From assembly GCF_002754195.1 (NCBI RefSeq), contig NZ_PEEU01000001.1:2480001-2544000 (forward strand): 64,000 nt of DNA. Direction: 5' to 3'. This document shows positions 15,949-26,100 of the stretch, piece by piece. This DNA is from Flavobacterium sp. 9 (GTDB taxonomy: Bacteria; Bacteroidota; Bacteroidia; Flavobacteriales; Flavobacteriaceae). The notes beneath the pieces were generated by a model that saw only the letters and a list, made by a program, of their open reading frames with translations, had not been told where the DNA came from and did no database searches. Positions within the stretch are counted from its first letter, which is position 1; each line of letters opens with the position of its first letter. Both the position numbers and the translations under genes were made by a program.

Positions 15949-17526
15949 TTACTTTTTCGGATTCAAAACTGCTTTGATCATCGCATCTTCTTTCAAAATC
16001 ACATCATAATAATACAATTCACCATACAATTGTCTGGCAAATTCTGCAGTAATATAACGGTTTACCAAAGCTTTGGTTTTATCTAATTTCAGATCTAAAC
16101 CAGTTAATAAAACATAGGTTTTGAACTTTTTGAAATACACATCAGAAGTTTTCATCTTATTCAAAAACTCATTAAAATGAAGACCTGAAAAAGCGCTTCT
16201 ATTTTTGTCTAATTCTTCAAAAACAAAATGACCAACAATTCCTGTTTGAAGTAAATAAGCGACATTCTCGTTCCCATGTTCAGCTTCAATTGGCACAAAA
16301 ATATCCGGAACAATTCCGCCGCCTCCATAAACGATTTTGCCTTTTGGAGTTTTAAATTTCAAGGAATCTGCCACTTTTATACTGTCTTTTGCATAAAGTT
16401 CTCCCGATTTAATTCGAGATTCTGATTCTTTAAAATATTCTTCGTTTCCTTTTTTATAAGGTTTCTGAATCGATCTTCCGGTTGGTGTGTAATATCTTGC
16501 TACAGTTAGTCTAACCGCAGATCCATCATTGAAATCCATTTCGCGTTGTACCAATCCTTTTCCAAAAGAACGACGTCCAACAATAACTCCGCGATCATTA
16601 TCCTGAAGTGCTCCAGCTAAAATTTCACTTGCAGAAGCGCTATTTTCATTGATTAAAACATATATTTTTCCAGTTTCAAAACTTCCCGCTTTTGTAGCAT
16701 ATGTTTTTTCGGTAGTACCATTTTTGTTTTTGGTAAAAACGATTAACTGTTTATCTTTCAAAAACTCATCGGCAATCGCAATAGCTTCTTCCATATAACC
16801 ACCGCCATTGTCACGAAGATCAATTACCAATGATTCGATTCCGTTTTGTTTCAATCTGTTTAGGCCAGCTTTAAACTCGTCGAAAGTAGTTTCAGCAAAA
16901 CGATTGATTTTTATATAACCCGTATTATTTCCCAGCATCAAAGAAGCGTCAACACTCTTGATTGGAATAATATCTCTTTTTACTTTAAATTTAAGTTTCT
17001 TTTGTTCTGATTTTCTAAAAACAGTCAGTTCGATTTCACTTCCTTGTTTTCCTTTTAATTTCGAAAACAAACTATCCGAAGGCAAACTTCTACCGAACAA
17101 TTTGGTTTTTCCGGCAAATAAAATTCGATCTCCGGATTTTATTCCAGCTTTCGCCGAAGGTCCGTTTTCGATAGGTTTTATAATCGCAACAGAATCTTTA
17201 TACATATAAAAATTTATTCCGATACCCACAAAATCACCTTTCATACTTTCGGCAACTTCTGCTTGTTCCGTTGGTGGAATATATACAGAATGTGGATCTA
17301 ATTTTGATAAAATATTATCTACGGTTAAGTTCACAATAGAATCTGTATTGATGCTATCAACATATTCGTTATTGATAAAATCAATCAGTTTATTCAGCTT
17401 GGTTTTAGAGTAATTCTTAGCCAATAGCTGATCATCAACGGGCGCATTCATTCTGCTTCCGAGTACGGTTCCAAGAGCAAAAGTAGCTCCGATAACGATT
17501 GGCAAATATTTTAGATTAAATTTCAT
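15949..17526 (-). CDS. S41 family carboxy-terminal processing peptidase
   Basis: A 525-aa exported Tsp/CtpA-type serine protease. N-terminal membrane anchor or signal (residues 5-25), PDZ domain about 90-180, catalytic domain about 195-345. The catalytic dyad is Ser298 (INENSASASE) and Lys323 (RRSFGKGLVQ), with the 25-residue spacing known for Tsp. The long C-terminal part after residue 400 is helical. It acts on periplasmic or outer-envelope proteins from their C-termini. The gene starts one base after the dCMP deaminase stop, so the two are cotranscribed. Confidence 0.92.
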   Translation of the reverse strand: MKFNLKYLPIVIGATFALGTVLGSRMNAPVDDQLLAKNYSKTKLNKLIDFINNEYVDSINTDSIVNLTVDNILSKLDPHSVYIPPTEQAEVAESMKGDFVGIGINFYMYKDSVAIIKPIENGPSAKAGIKSGDRILFAGKTKLFGRSLPSDSLFSKLKGKQGSEIELTVFRKSEQKKLKFKVKRDIIPIKSVDASLMLGNNTGYIKINRFAETTFDEFKAGLNRLKQNGIESLVIDLRDNGGGYMEEAIAIADEFLKDKQLIVFTKNKNGTTEKTYATKAGSFETGKIYVLINENSASASEILAGALQDNDRGVIVGRRSFGKGLVQREMDFNDGSAVRLTVARYYTPTGRSIQKPYKKGNEEYFKESESRIKSGELYAKDSIKVADSLKFKTPKGKIVYGGGGIVPDIFVPIEAEHGNENVAYLLQTGIVGHFVFEELDKNRSAFSGLHFNEFLNKMKTSDVYFKKFKTYVLLTGLDLKLDKTKALVNRYITAEFARQLYGELYYYDVILKEDAMIKAVLNPKK

Positions 17527-17958
17527 TTACTCTTCTAAAACAGGAATATGTTCAACCTCAACACCTGCTTTTAATAAAAACTGAATCCCGGAATCATCGC
17601 GATATCCGTTGTGGTAAACCACTCTTTTTATTCCGGATTGATGAATCAATTTACTACATTCTTTACATGGCGACAATGTGATGTACAATGTTGCTCCTTC
17701 GCAAGACTGAGTTGATCGGGCAACTTTTAAAATCGCATTTGCTTCGGCATGCAAAACATCCCAACGTGTTAATCCGTCTTCATCTTCACAGCAATTTTCA
17801 AATCCGGATGGCGTGCCATTATATCCGTCAGAAATAATCATTCTGTCTTTTACGATAATAGCTCCAACTTTTTTTCGCTTACAATAAGAGAGCAAACTCC
17901 ACTCATTTGCAATGCGCAAATACGCTTTATCGTATTTATTTAATTTTTTTATCTCCAT
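17527..17958 (-). CDS. dCMP/cytidine deaminase family protein
   Basis: A 143-aa zinc-dependent deaminase. HAEANAI (about residues 70-76) supplies the zinc His and catalytic Glu, and PCKECSKLI supplies the two zinc cysteines. The size and the extra cysteine segment (GFENCCEDEDG) fit the ComEB/dCMP deaminase group, which feeds dUMP for thymidylate synthesis. It lies 5 bp after the HupE-like gene and directly before the S41 peptidase gene. Confidence 0.9.
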   Translation of the reverse strand: MEIKKLNKYDKAYLRIANEWSLLSYCKRKKVGAIIVKDRMIISDGYNGTPSGFENCCEDEDGLTRWDVLHAEANAILKVARSTQSCEGATLYITLSPCKECSKLIHQSGIKRVVYHNGYRDDSGIQFLLKAGVEVEHIPVLEE

Positions 17959-17963
17959 TTATT

Positions 17964-18557
17964 TTATCTGTTCCAAATTGGGCTTTCGATGATCATTGGA
18001 ACTACAACACCAATGATAAAAGCCGACATTACAAGCGCCCAGTCGCGTTTTGAAAAACGAAATACAGTTTGTACTATATATGATATCACCAAAACTACAA
18101 AAACAACTACTAATTGTGCCGCTTCGATACCTAGCGCAAATTCTCCTAAAGGTAGTAATTTTGAATTTGCTGATCCTCCTAAAATTGTCTTAAAATAATT
18201 AGAGAATCCAAGTCCGTGAATAATCCCAAAAAACAAGGTCACAAAAAACAATAAATTTATACCATCGTTCTTAGATGCTTTCCCTGCTGTAAAGAGATTA
18301 AAAACAGCCGTTATTAAAATCGTAATCGGAATTAAAAACTCCACAATATTGACTTTTATAGCAATGATTCCGTAAACCGAAAGCAATAAAGCTAATGTAT
18401 GGCCTATTGTAAAAACAGAAACTAAAAGCAAAATGCGTTTCCAGTCTTTAAACAAATAAGGTGTTGTTAATGCGATTAAAAAAAGAACGTGATCGTAAGC
18501 ATGAATATCAAGAACGTGCTTCAATCCTATTTGAAAATAAATCCAAAAATCTGACAT
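17964..18557 (-). CDS. HupE/UreJ-like membrane protein
   Basis: A 197-aa protein with about six membrane segments of the HupE/UreJ_2 type. Conserved histidines lie in HAYDHVLF near the N-terminus, in IGHTLALL and in IIHGLGFSNY. Classic HupE and UreJ proteins move nickel for hydrogenase or urease, but the Bacteroidota branch has no proven substrate and there is no hydrogenase or urease gene here. It is the first gene of a likely operon with the deaminase and the S41 peptidase. Confidence 0.85.
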   Translation of the reverse strand: MSDFWIYFQIGLKHVLDIHAYDHVLFLIALTTPYLFKDWKRILLLVSVFTIGHTLALLLSVYGIIAIKVNIVEFLIPITILITAVFNLFTAGKASKNDGINLLFFVTLFFGIIHGLGFSNYFKTILGGSANSKLLPLGEFALGIEAAQLVVVFVVLVISYIVQTVFRFSKRDWALVMSAFIIGVVVPMIIESPIWNR

Positions 18558-18588
18558 AGGGGCAATAATATTAATTGATTAGGGGTTG

Positions 18589-18617
18589 TAAACTTACGAT
18601 TTATTTTGAAAAACCAA
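18589..18617 (-). promoter_or_regulatory. Promoter of the HupE-like operon
   Basis: On the minus strand: TTG (18615-18617), 18 bp, TAAGTTTA (18589-18596), one base off TAnnTTTG. The ATG follows about 30 bp later. Confidence 0.5.
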
Positions 18618-18696
18618 CAAAGTCAACTCTTAAAACCGCAGAGAAAAATAAGTTAAATTTTATGAGAAATTTAAAATGTTAAATTAAAATAAGATT

Positions 18697-18704
18697 TATC
18701 TTTG
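18697..18704 (+). promoter_or_regulatory. -7 element of the TerB-like gene
   Basis: TATCTTTG, an exact match, 23 bp before the ATG. Confidence 0.5.
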
Positions 18705-18726
18705 TTCGATAAAAACCTAATTAATT

Positions 18727-19158
18727 ATGCCATTTTCAGAATTATTTGATAACGAATTCAAACAAAGAAACAGAGGTCATTTCTCTGCAATTGTGCGTGT
18801 CGCATTTGCTGACGGAAAAATTAATGACGAAGAGCAAGCTTTTTTAGACAAATTAGCTTCAAGATTAGAAATTTCAGAAGACGAATATAAGGAAATCCTT
18901 AAAGATCCGTGGCAACATGCGATAAACCCGCCTTACTTATATGCACAACGTTTAGAGCGTTTGTATGATTTGGCAAGAATGGTTCACGTAGATCATCATT
19001 TGGGAGACCAACAAGAAATAATGCTAAGACGTATGGGATTGGCTTTAGGATTTACTCCTGGAAATATTGATTATATCGTAAGAAAAGCATTGTCGTTAGT
19101 TGACAAAAAAGTAGATTTAGATACTTTCCTTTTCGAAATGGAAAACATGAATAGATAA
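18727..19158 (+). CDS. TerB-like (tellurite resistance fold) protein
   Basis: A 143-aa cytoplasmic all-helical protein of the TerB superfamily: RVAFADGKINDEEQAFLDKLA and VHVDHHLGDQQEIMLRRMGLALG are the usual acidic helical repeats (co-occurring D-G-x-x-x-x-x-E turns) thought to bind metal ions. A tellurite role is not implied; most members are uncharacterised. It is a single gene with its own promoter and terminator. Confidence 0.85.
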   Translation: MPFSELFDNEFKQRNRGHFSAIVRVAFADGKINDEEQAFLDKLASRLEISEDEYKEILKDPWQHAINPPYLYAQRLERLYDLARMVHVDHHLGDQQEIMLRRMGLALGFTPGNIDYIVRKALSLVDKKVDLDTFLFEMENMNR

Positions 19159-19160
19159 TA

Positions 19161-19194
19161 AAAAAAGCTCCAATTTTAATTGGAGCTTTTTTTT
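19161..19194. terminator. Bidirectional terminator
   Basis: A 15-bp perfect stem (core AGCTCCAATT) with a 2-nt loop, flanked by A6 and T8 tracts, between two convergent genes. It serves the TerB-like gene on the plus strand and overlaps the stop codon of the lipoprotein gene on the minus strand. Confidence 0.85.
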
Positions 19195-19687
19195 ATTGTT
19201 TTACTTCTGTCAATTTAAATTGACCTTCCAATCCTCCTTTAAAAGTGACTTGTTTATTTTTAACAACATCAAAAGCTGCAACAGGTTGAGTAAACACAAA
19301 ACTAAAGTTAGAATTACCTAAATCTGTAATTTTCAAAGTATAACCTAATATAGGATATCTCGTAGTTGCTGTTACTAATTCACAACTTACCAAAAGCTTA
19401 TCTGCTGTTCCCGGTCCAAAATCATAAATTCCATTCAAATCTTTTTGAGATGCTGGAAAAGAGATATCAATATAAAAAGTCTCTCCCTTTTCGTTTGAAA
19501 TTACAAAATTGACACTTTTCTGTGTGTCAAAACTTGCCGTTTTATAGAAATAAACTCCTTTGGTTGGCACAAAACTTTTTCCATCAATGATAATCGATGA
19601 AGTCACACTTGCTTTATCATCTGCATCTGATGAACAAGAAGTTGTAATATTCAATACTAACAAAAGTATTACAGCAATTTTTCTCAT
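19193..19687 (-). CDS. Unrecognised lipoprotein
   Basis: A 164-aa lipoprotein with lipobox ITTSC (acylated Cys18) followed by SSDADD, a usual Bacteroidota surface-export-like signal (Ser/Asp after Cys). The mature domain is beta-rich (KSVNFVISNEKGETFYIDISF, NFSFVFTQPVAAFD). The family is not recognised. Confidence 0.75.
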   Translation of the reverse strand: MRKIAVILLLVLNITTSCSSDADDKASVTSSIIIDGKSFVPTKGVYFYKTASFDTQKSVNFVISNEKGETFYIDISFPASQKDLNGIYDFGPGTADKLLVSCELVTATTRYPILGYTLKITDLGNSNFSFVFTQPVAAFDVVKNKQVTFKGGLEGQFKLTEVKQ

Positions 19688-19785
19688 AAATATATTTTTG
19701 TTAAATATATAAAAATCTTACACAAATAAATTATTAAAAAAAGCTATAAACAATAACTACTTCATTGAAAACTGAGATTAAAAAT

Positions 19786-19817
19786 AAACCCGACAGTTTT
19801 AAAAACCTGTCGGGTTT
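19786..19817 (-). terminator. Terminator of fbp (AACCCGACAG type)
   Basis: An 11-bp perfect stem AAACCCGACAG / CTGTCGGGTTT around a 10-nt loop, with a T-rich tail on the minus strand 36 bp after the fbp stop. A near copy lies at 46370-46402, so this hairpin is itself a repeated element. Confidence 0.7.
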
Positions 19818-19852
19818 GAACTGAGACTGAAAAACGAGACTGCGACTGAAAA

Positions 19853-20860
19853 CTAAAGCGCTTCCGCCATAAATTCCTCTGCCTTTTCGACCATATTATA
19901 ACTTCCGCAGAAAAACGGAACTCTTTGATGTAATTCTGTTGGTTGGATTTCCATAATTCTACCAAATCCGTCTGTTGCTTTTCCTCCAGCTTGTTCTGCA
20001 ATAAATGCCATCGGATTACATTCGTATAATAAACGTAATTTCCCTTTTGGCGCTTTTGAACTTGTTGGATATAAATAAATTCCTCCTTTGATCATATTTC
20101 GATGAAAATCTGCTACCAAACTTCCAATATATCTTGAAGTATAAGGTCTGTCTTCTTCTTCTCGCTGACAATATTTAATGTAGTTTTTTACGCCTTGCGG
20201 AAAGTGAACATAATTTCCTTCATTCACTGAATATATATTTCCGTTTTGAGGGAATTTCATATTTGGATGTGAAAGGTAAAATGTTCCAATTGCCGGATTT
20301 AAAGTAAATCCGTTTACGCCATGTCCGGTTGTATAAACCAACATTGTCGAAGTTCCATAAATTACATAACCTGCTGCAACTTGATTGATTCCCGGTTGTA
20401 AAAAATCCTCGCTTGTTACCGGAGTTCCAATTGGAGTAATCCTTCTAAAAACAGAAAAAATAGTTCCCACAGAAACATTTACATCAATGTTTGAAGATCC
20501 GTCAAGCGGATCCATTAAGATCACGTACTTATTATTATGACTGTTGTCGCTCCCCTGAACAGTTATAAAATCGTCGTTTTCTTCTGAAGCAATTCCACAG
20601 ACAATCTCACGGTTTATTAACGTCTGGATAAATACTTCGTTTGCATACACATCTAATTTTTGCTGGTCTTCGCCCTGAATATTTTGTTCGCCTGCAGCGC
20701 CAATGATATCCACTAAACCAGCTTTGTTTACTTTATAGTTTACGACTTTTGCCGCCAAACGTATAGAGTTAATGATTCGGGAAAGCTCCCCCGACGAATA
20801 CTGAAATGCTTTTTGGTTCTCAATAATAAACTCTCCTAGTGTTTTATTGCGTTCTTCCAT
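19853..20860 (-). CDS. fbp: Class I fructose-1,6-bisphosphatase
   Basis: A 335-aa cytoplasmic enzyme of gluconeogenesis that hydrolyses fructose 1,6-bisphosphate to fructose 6-phosphate. The metal-binding signature [11 protein letters not shown] and the upstream [10 protein letters not shown] acidic cluster are intact, as is the late [22 protein letters not shown] substrate segment. The length is normal. It stands alone, with a terminator hairpin downstream; upstream, a weak GATATTTG (20893-20900) may be its -7 element. Confidence 0.95.
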   Translation of the reverse strand: MEERNKTLGEFIIENQKAFQYSSGELSRIINSIRLAAKVVNYKVNKAGLVDIIGAAGEQNIQGEDQQKLDVYANEVFIQTLINREIVCGIASEENDDFITVQGSDNSHNNKYVILMDPLDGSSNIDVNVSVGTIFSVFRRITPIGTPVTSEDFLQPGINQVAAGYVIYGTSTMLVYTTGHGVNGFTLNPAIGTFYLSHPNMKFPQNGNIYSVNEGNYVHFPQGVKNYIKYCQREEEDRPYTSRYIGSLVADFHRNMIKGGIYLYPTSSKAPKGKLRLLYECNPMAFIAEQAGGKATDGFGRIMEIQPTELHQRVPFFCGSYNMVEKAEEFMAEAL

Positions 20861-20952
20861 TACTATATCGTTGTAGTTTTATTTTTAAGTCACAAATATC
20901 GTTTTTTTTGTGAGAATGATTTAAAAATTATTTCGTTAGTTTGCTACTATTG

Positions 20953-20960
20953 TATATTTG
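20953..20960 (+). promoter_or_regulatory. -7 element upstream of the GNAT gene
   Basis: TATATTTG, an exact TAnnTTTG match, about 165 bp before the ATG of the acetyltransferase. No TTG at the normal spacing; the long 5' leader contains no convincing peptide. Confidence 0.35.
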
Positions 20961-21124
20961 CTAATTAAAGTCAAAAAGTACACGTAAAAAACATACTTTT
21001 TTAGCTTATAACTAATTAATAATAAGAATATATGAAATTGCTCTAAAAGATTCATTTCTGGAAATAAACACCTTAAATCGAAAAAAGCAAGACATATACG
21101 ACCAAAAAATAAATTGCACATAAT

Positions 21125-21646
21125 ATGAATATTAGAAAAGGAAATCCTGAAGACATGAAATCAGTTTTGGGATTAATACAGGAGTTGGCAATATTCGAAA
21201 AAGAACCTGATGCCGTTGTAATAACTGAGGAAGATTTAGTTCGTGACGGTTTTGGAGAAAAACCATTATTTCATGTTTTTGTAGCAGAAATTGAAAATGA
21301 CGAACAACAAAAAGAAATTGTTGGAATGGCAGTATATTATTACCGATATTCTACCTGGAAAGGAAAAACAATACACCTTGAAGATTTAGTTGTCAAGGAA
21401 AAAATGCGCGGCACCGGATTAGGATCTGCACTTTATTCTGAGATTATGAAACAAGGAAAAAGAGATAACGTACGAAGAATTGACTGGAATGTTCTGGATT
21501 GGAATACTCCAGCGGTTAAATTCTATGAGAATTCAGGCGCAAAGATTCTCGAAGAATGGAGAGTTGTTCAAATGGATGAAGCAGGAATTAATTCGTTTTT
21601 AGAAAATAAAAAAATTACCCGATTTCTTTTCAAACCCCGAATCTGA
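21125..21646 (+). CDS. GNAT family N-acetyltransferase
   Basis: A 173-aa acetyl-CoA-dependent acetyltransferase. The acetyl-CoA loop is KMRGTGLGSALYSEI (about 97-111) and the late DWNTPAVKFYENSGAKILEEW segment is that of the spermidine/spermine and thialysine acetyltransferase subgroup. An amine substrate is therefore likely but not proven. It lies 22 bp before the aspartate kinase gene on the same strand and is probably cotranscribed with it. Confidence 0.88.
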   Translation: MNIRKGNPEDMKSVLGLIQELAIFEKEPDAVVITEEDLVRDGFGEKPLFHVFVAEIENDEQQKEIVGMAVYYYRYSTWKGKTIHLEDLVVKEKMRGTGLGSALYSEIMKQGKRDNVRRIDWNVLDWNTPAVKFYENSGAKILEEWRVVQMDEAGINSFLENKKITRFLFKPRI

Positions 21647-21668
21647 AATCTAAAATCTAAAATTAAAA

Positions 21669-22928
21669 ATGAGAGTATTTAAATTTGGTGGAGCATCAGT
21701 TAAAGATGCCGATGGAATTAAAAACGTATATGACGTTTTACAAAAAGTAGGTTACGAAGATGTGATTTTGGTGGTTTCGGCTATGGGAAAAACCACAAAT
21801 GCTCTTGAAGTTGTTATCAAGAATTATTTTGATAAATCAGAAGAGTTAAATGCATCTGTACAGGATATAAAAAAATATCACAATCAAATCTTGTTAGATT
21901 TGTTCGAAGATGAGAAACATGCCGTTTTTGCTGCTGTAACTGCTCAATTTTCAGAGTTAGAATACTTTTTGGCACATAATAAATCTCCTAATTACAATTT
22001 TGTTTACGATCAGATTGTAAGTTTTGGAGAATTGATTTCGACTACAATATTAAGTCACTTCATGAATTTTATGGGAATCCAAACGCAATGGCTGGACGTT
22101 CGTAATTTCATTAAAACAAATGCAAATTACAGAGATGCCGAAGTTGATTGGGAAACAACTCAACAATTAATCAGTAAAAATGTTCCGAGAAAAATATTAA
22201 ATATTACTCAGGGATTTTTGGGTGCTGATGAAAACAACTTTACAACAACTCTTGGTCGTGAAGGTTCTGATTATACAGCCGGAATTTTTGCTTATTGCTT
22301 AAATGCCGAAAGTGTAACAATCTGGAAAGATGTTCCGGGAGTTATGAATGCCGATCCTCGTTATTTTGAAAATGCAAGTTTGTTAAATCAAATTTCGTAT
22401 CGTGAAGCAATCGAATTAGCATTTTATGGCGCAACGGTAATTCACCCGAAAACATTACAACCATTACAGAAAAAAGAAATTCCGTTATACGTAAAATCTT
22501 TTATCAACCCATTATTAAAAGGAACTTGTGTTTCTAAAGGTGTTGATTTGGAGCCACAATATCCTTGTTTTATTGTGAAAAGAAATCAGCTTTTGATTTC
22601 GCTATCATCAATTGATTTCTCTTTTATAATGGAAGAAAATATCAGTGAGATTTTTGCTTTATTCCACGAATTCAAAATTAAAGTAAACCTGATTCAGAAC
22701 TCTGCTATTAGTTTTTCTGTTTGTGTGGAAGATAAATTTGAAAACTTCAGTGATTTGAACGCGATCCTTTCGAAAAAATTCAAAGTAGATTACAGTGAGA
22801 ATGTAACTTTATATACTATTCGTCACTTTACAGAACAAGCTGCACAAACGGTAGAAGACAACAAAGAAGTTTTACTAAAACAAGTAAGTAGAGAAACGAT
22901 GCAAATTGTGACTAAAGAACTTAACTAA
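21669..22928 (+). CDS. Aspartate kinase
   Basis: A 419-aa enzyme that phosphorylates aspartate, the entry to lysine, threonine and methionine synthesis. The kinase signature is KFGGASVKDADGIKNV at the N-terminus, with the downstream TLGREGSDYTAG and KDVPGVMNADPR motifs. Residues about 300-419 form a divergent ACT-like regulatory part. It is monofunctional, with no homoserine dehydrogenase fused. Confidence 0.93.
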   Translation: MRVFKFGGASVKDADGIKNVYDVLQKVGYEDVILVVSAMGKTTNALEVVIKNYFDKSEELNASVQDIKKYHNQILLDLFEDEKHAVFAAVTAQFSELEYFLAHNKSPNYNFVYDQIVSFGELISTTILSHFMNFMGIQTQWLDVRNFIKTNANYRDAEVDWETTQQLISKNVPRKILNITQGFLGADENNFTTTLGREGSDYTAGIFAYCLNAESVTIWKDVPGVMNADPRYFENASLLNQISYREAIELAFYGATVIHPKTLQPLQKKEIPLYVKSFINPLLKGTCVSKGVDLEPQYPCFIVKRNQLLISLSSIDFSFIMEENISEIFALFHEFKIKVNLIQNSAISFSVCVEDKFENFSDLNAILSKKFKVDYSENVTLYTIRHFTEQAAQTVEDNKEVLLKQVSRETMQIVTKELN

Positions 22929-22970
22929 ATCTTCTTTATAAGTTAATTGTATTAATTCAATATATTTCCT

Positions 22971-23005
22971 AAAAAGGCTTTACGTGATTGTAAAGCCTTT
23001 TTTAG
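22971..23005 (+). terminator. Terminator of the GNAT-aspartate kinase unit
   Basis: A 13-bp perfect stem AAAAAGGCTTTAC / GTAAAGCCTTTTT with a 6-nt loop and a T tail, 42 bp after the aspartate kinase stop. Confidence 0.85.
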
Positions 23006-23139
23006 TTTTTACCATTTTCTAAATCGTTAAACTACTTCCTCTTAATTCCTTTATCCGAACAGGAAGAATCAATAATTGAGCGTTCTAATTCAATGGTAAA
23101 ACTAAAATATCCCTCACATTATTTCCCAATTATAAATAC

Positions 23140-23147
23140 TACTTTTG
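23140..23147 (+). promoter_or_regulatory. -7 element of the large outer-membrane protein gene
   Basis: TACTTTTG, an exact match, 22 bp before the ATG, implying a very short 5' leader. Confidence 0.5.
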
Positions 23148-23169
23148 GCTTTTTAGAGTTAAAGTCTTT

Positions 23170-26100
23170 ATGCTGAAAAAATTACTGTTTTTGACGTTGC
23201 TTATTTGGTTTTCTGGTCTTCAGGCTCAGGAAACGGAATCATCGTACAAAACTAAAAAAGTAATTGCAACCCGCGACACTATTTATCTGGAAGAATTTAG
23301 TATTAATTCGAGTTATTTTCAGATTCTGAATACTAAAAATGAAGTTTTAGATTCGACTTTTTACAAGATAAATTTCCAAAAAGGAACCTTACTTTTCAAT
23401 GAAAAACTGGCTTCAGATACTTTAATTGTCAATTACTTAAAATACCCTGATTTTATTACCAAAGAATATAGTCTTTACAAATCAAACCAAATTGTTACAA
23501 ACGATATTGGTTCTGAGAAATTATACAAAATCGACAATAAAAGCACTAAAAAAGTAACTCCGTTTGACGGTCTTAATACTTCCGGAAGTATCACTCGTGG
23601 CGTTACCGTTGGAAACAATCAAAATACGGTTTTGAACTCTTATCTGGATTTGCAAATTACCGGAAAAATATCTGATAAGGTTAGTTTACGAGCTTCACTT
23701 CAGGACAATAATATTCCGCTGCAAGATGGCGGTTATTCGCAGAAACTGGATCAGTTTGACAATATTTTCATGGAACTTTTTAGCGACGACTGGAACATTC
23801 GCGCGGGAGATGTTTTCCTTGAAAACAGAAAAACTCAATTTCTAAGTTTCAATAAAAAAGTTCAGGGAATTTCTGCAAGTTTTGATTTTGATACGGATAA
23901 AAGTAAAACCAACATCTTTGCTTCTATTGCATTTGCAAAAGGTCAATATGCCAAAAGCACTTTTACAGGTCAGGAAGGAAATCAGGGACCTTATAAATTA
24001 AAAGGTCAAAATGGCGAATTATATGTTCTGGTAATTTCAGGTTCTGAACGTGTTTACGTAAATGGTGTTTTGCTAAAACGTGGTGAAAACAACGATTATG
24101 TGATTGATTATAATGCTGGTGAAATTACTTTTACTTCACTTTTTACGATTACATCTGAAATGCGAATCAATATCGAATATCAATATTCAGATCGAAATTA
24201 CAACCGAATCGTGACGTATGCCGGAGCAACTCATGAAAATAAAAACTGGAGTTTTGGCGGTTATTTGTATTCTGAAAATGACATGAAAAATCAGCCTTTG
24301 CAACAAAATCTTTCTACAGAACAGGTTCAGATTTTAAGTCAGGCGGGCGACGATCCAAATTTAATGAAAGCGCCTTCTGCTTATGAAGATACTTATGCCG
24401 ATAATAAAATTTTATATAAAAAAATCCTCGTAAATTCTGTTGAAGCTTATGAATATTCTAAAGATGCAACTAGCGTTTTATACAATGTAAAATTTAGTCT
24501 TGTTGGCAATAATGCCGGAAATTATATCATTCAGAATAATAATTCTGTCGAACGTATTTATGAATATGTGGCGCCTGTTAATGGCATTTTACAAGGAAAT
24601 TATGAACCTGTTGTACAATTGGTTGCGCCTATAAAATTGCAAGTAGCCACTTTTTTAGGAAAATACAATCCTGACGAAAAAACCTCGGTTGACTTTGAAG
24701 TTGCGATAAGTAATAATGATAAAAACTTATTTTCGAACATTGATGACAGCGATAATAGCGGAGTTGCTTTGAAAACAAATATCAAAAAACGCCTTTTTAC
24801 CAGAAACTGGACTTTGGATGCTTTTGCAAATTATCAATTTGTTCAGGAAGATTTTAGATCTGTCGAGCGTTTATACAATATCGAATTTAGCCGCGATTGG
24901 AATTTAAATGCTACTCTTTTGGGCAATCAAAGTTTATTGGCTACAGGTTTGAACTTTAATTTATTTGCAAAACAACAAACCTCAAACATTGGTTTATTTA
25001 CTTATCAGTTTGAGAAATTAGATTATTCCGAAAGTTATTCCGGAGCGAGACATACAACAACGGCTCTTTTCAAACTGAAACAATGGACGATTGAAAATCA
25101 GGGAAGTTTTCTAAATTCAGATGCAACAACTTCGACTTCAAAATTTATTCGAAATCAAACCAGAACTAAGTACCATTTTGGTAAAAACTGGGTTGGTGCA
25201 AGTCTACAAATCGAAGACAATCAGCAACGGGATAAAGTCACAAATCAATTTTCGGCTTTAAGCCAAAGATTCTCAGAATATGGTGCATTTATTGGCCGCG
25301 GAGATAGTACTAAAGTTTTTGTCGAAATAGGCTATTTACAACGCCGAAATGATAGTTTGCAAAATGGTTTATTACAACATGTGAACAATTCACAAACCTA
25401 TTTTTTAAAGTCTAAATTGATTCAGAATAAAAAAACAGATTTAGCGGTTTATGCCAGTTATAGAAATTTAGATTTTACAGATTCAGCCCGAAAAAATGAG
25501 CCTTCTCTAAACTCAAGAATACTTTACAACGATCGGTTTTTTAATCAATTGATGCAAATTGGTAGTACTTACGAAACCAGTTCCGGAACTATTGCGCAAC
25601 AAGAATTTACGTATATAGAAGTTCCAACTGGTCAGGGAGTTTATACCTGGAATGATTATAATGCCGATGGAGTTCAGCAATTGGAGGAATTTGAAATTGC
25701 TGCCTTTGCAGATCAGGCACGATATATTCGAATCTTTTTACCCAATCAGATTTACATCAAAACGAATCAGAATAAATTTTCGCAATCTATTGCTTTGAAT
25801 CCATTGCAATGGCAAAATGAAACGGGTTACAAAAAGGTACTTTCCTATTTCTATAATCAGACTTCTTTTATTATGGATCGAAAAGTAAAAAGTCAGGGCG
25901 AACGTTTAGAATTGAATCCGTTTAACTCCTCTGAAGAGAATATTTTGGGATTAAATTCGAGTTTTAGAAACAGCTTGTATTACAATCGTGGGAAACAGAA
26001 AAACTCTGTAACGTATACTTATCTTATTAATAAAGGGAAAAATCTGCTTTCTATAGGTTCGCAAAATGTCAAAAACAGTTCGCATCAATTGCAATACACA

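Noticed and set aside
20961..21124. Possible leader peptide before the GNAT-aspartate kinase unit
   Set aside because: The only short frame encodes four residues, and no alternative hairpins were found.
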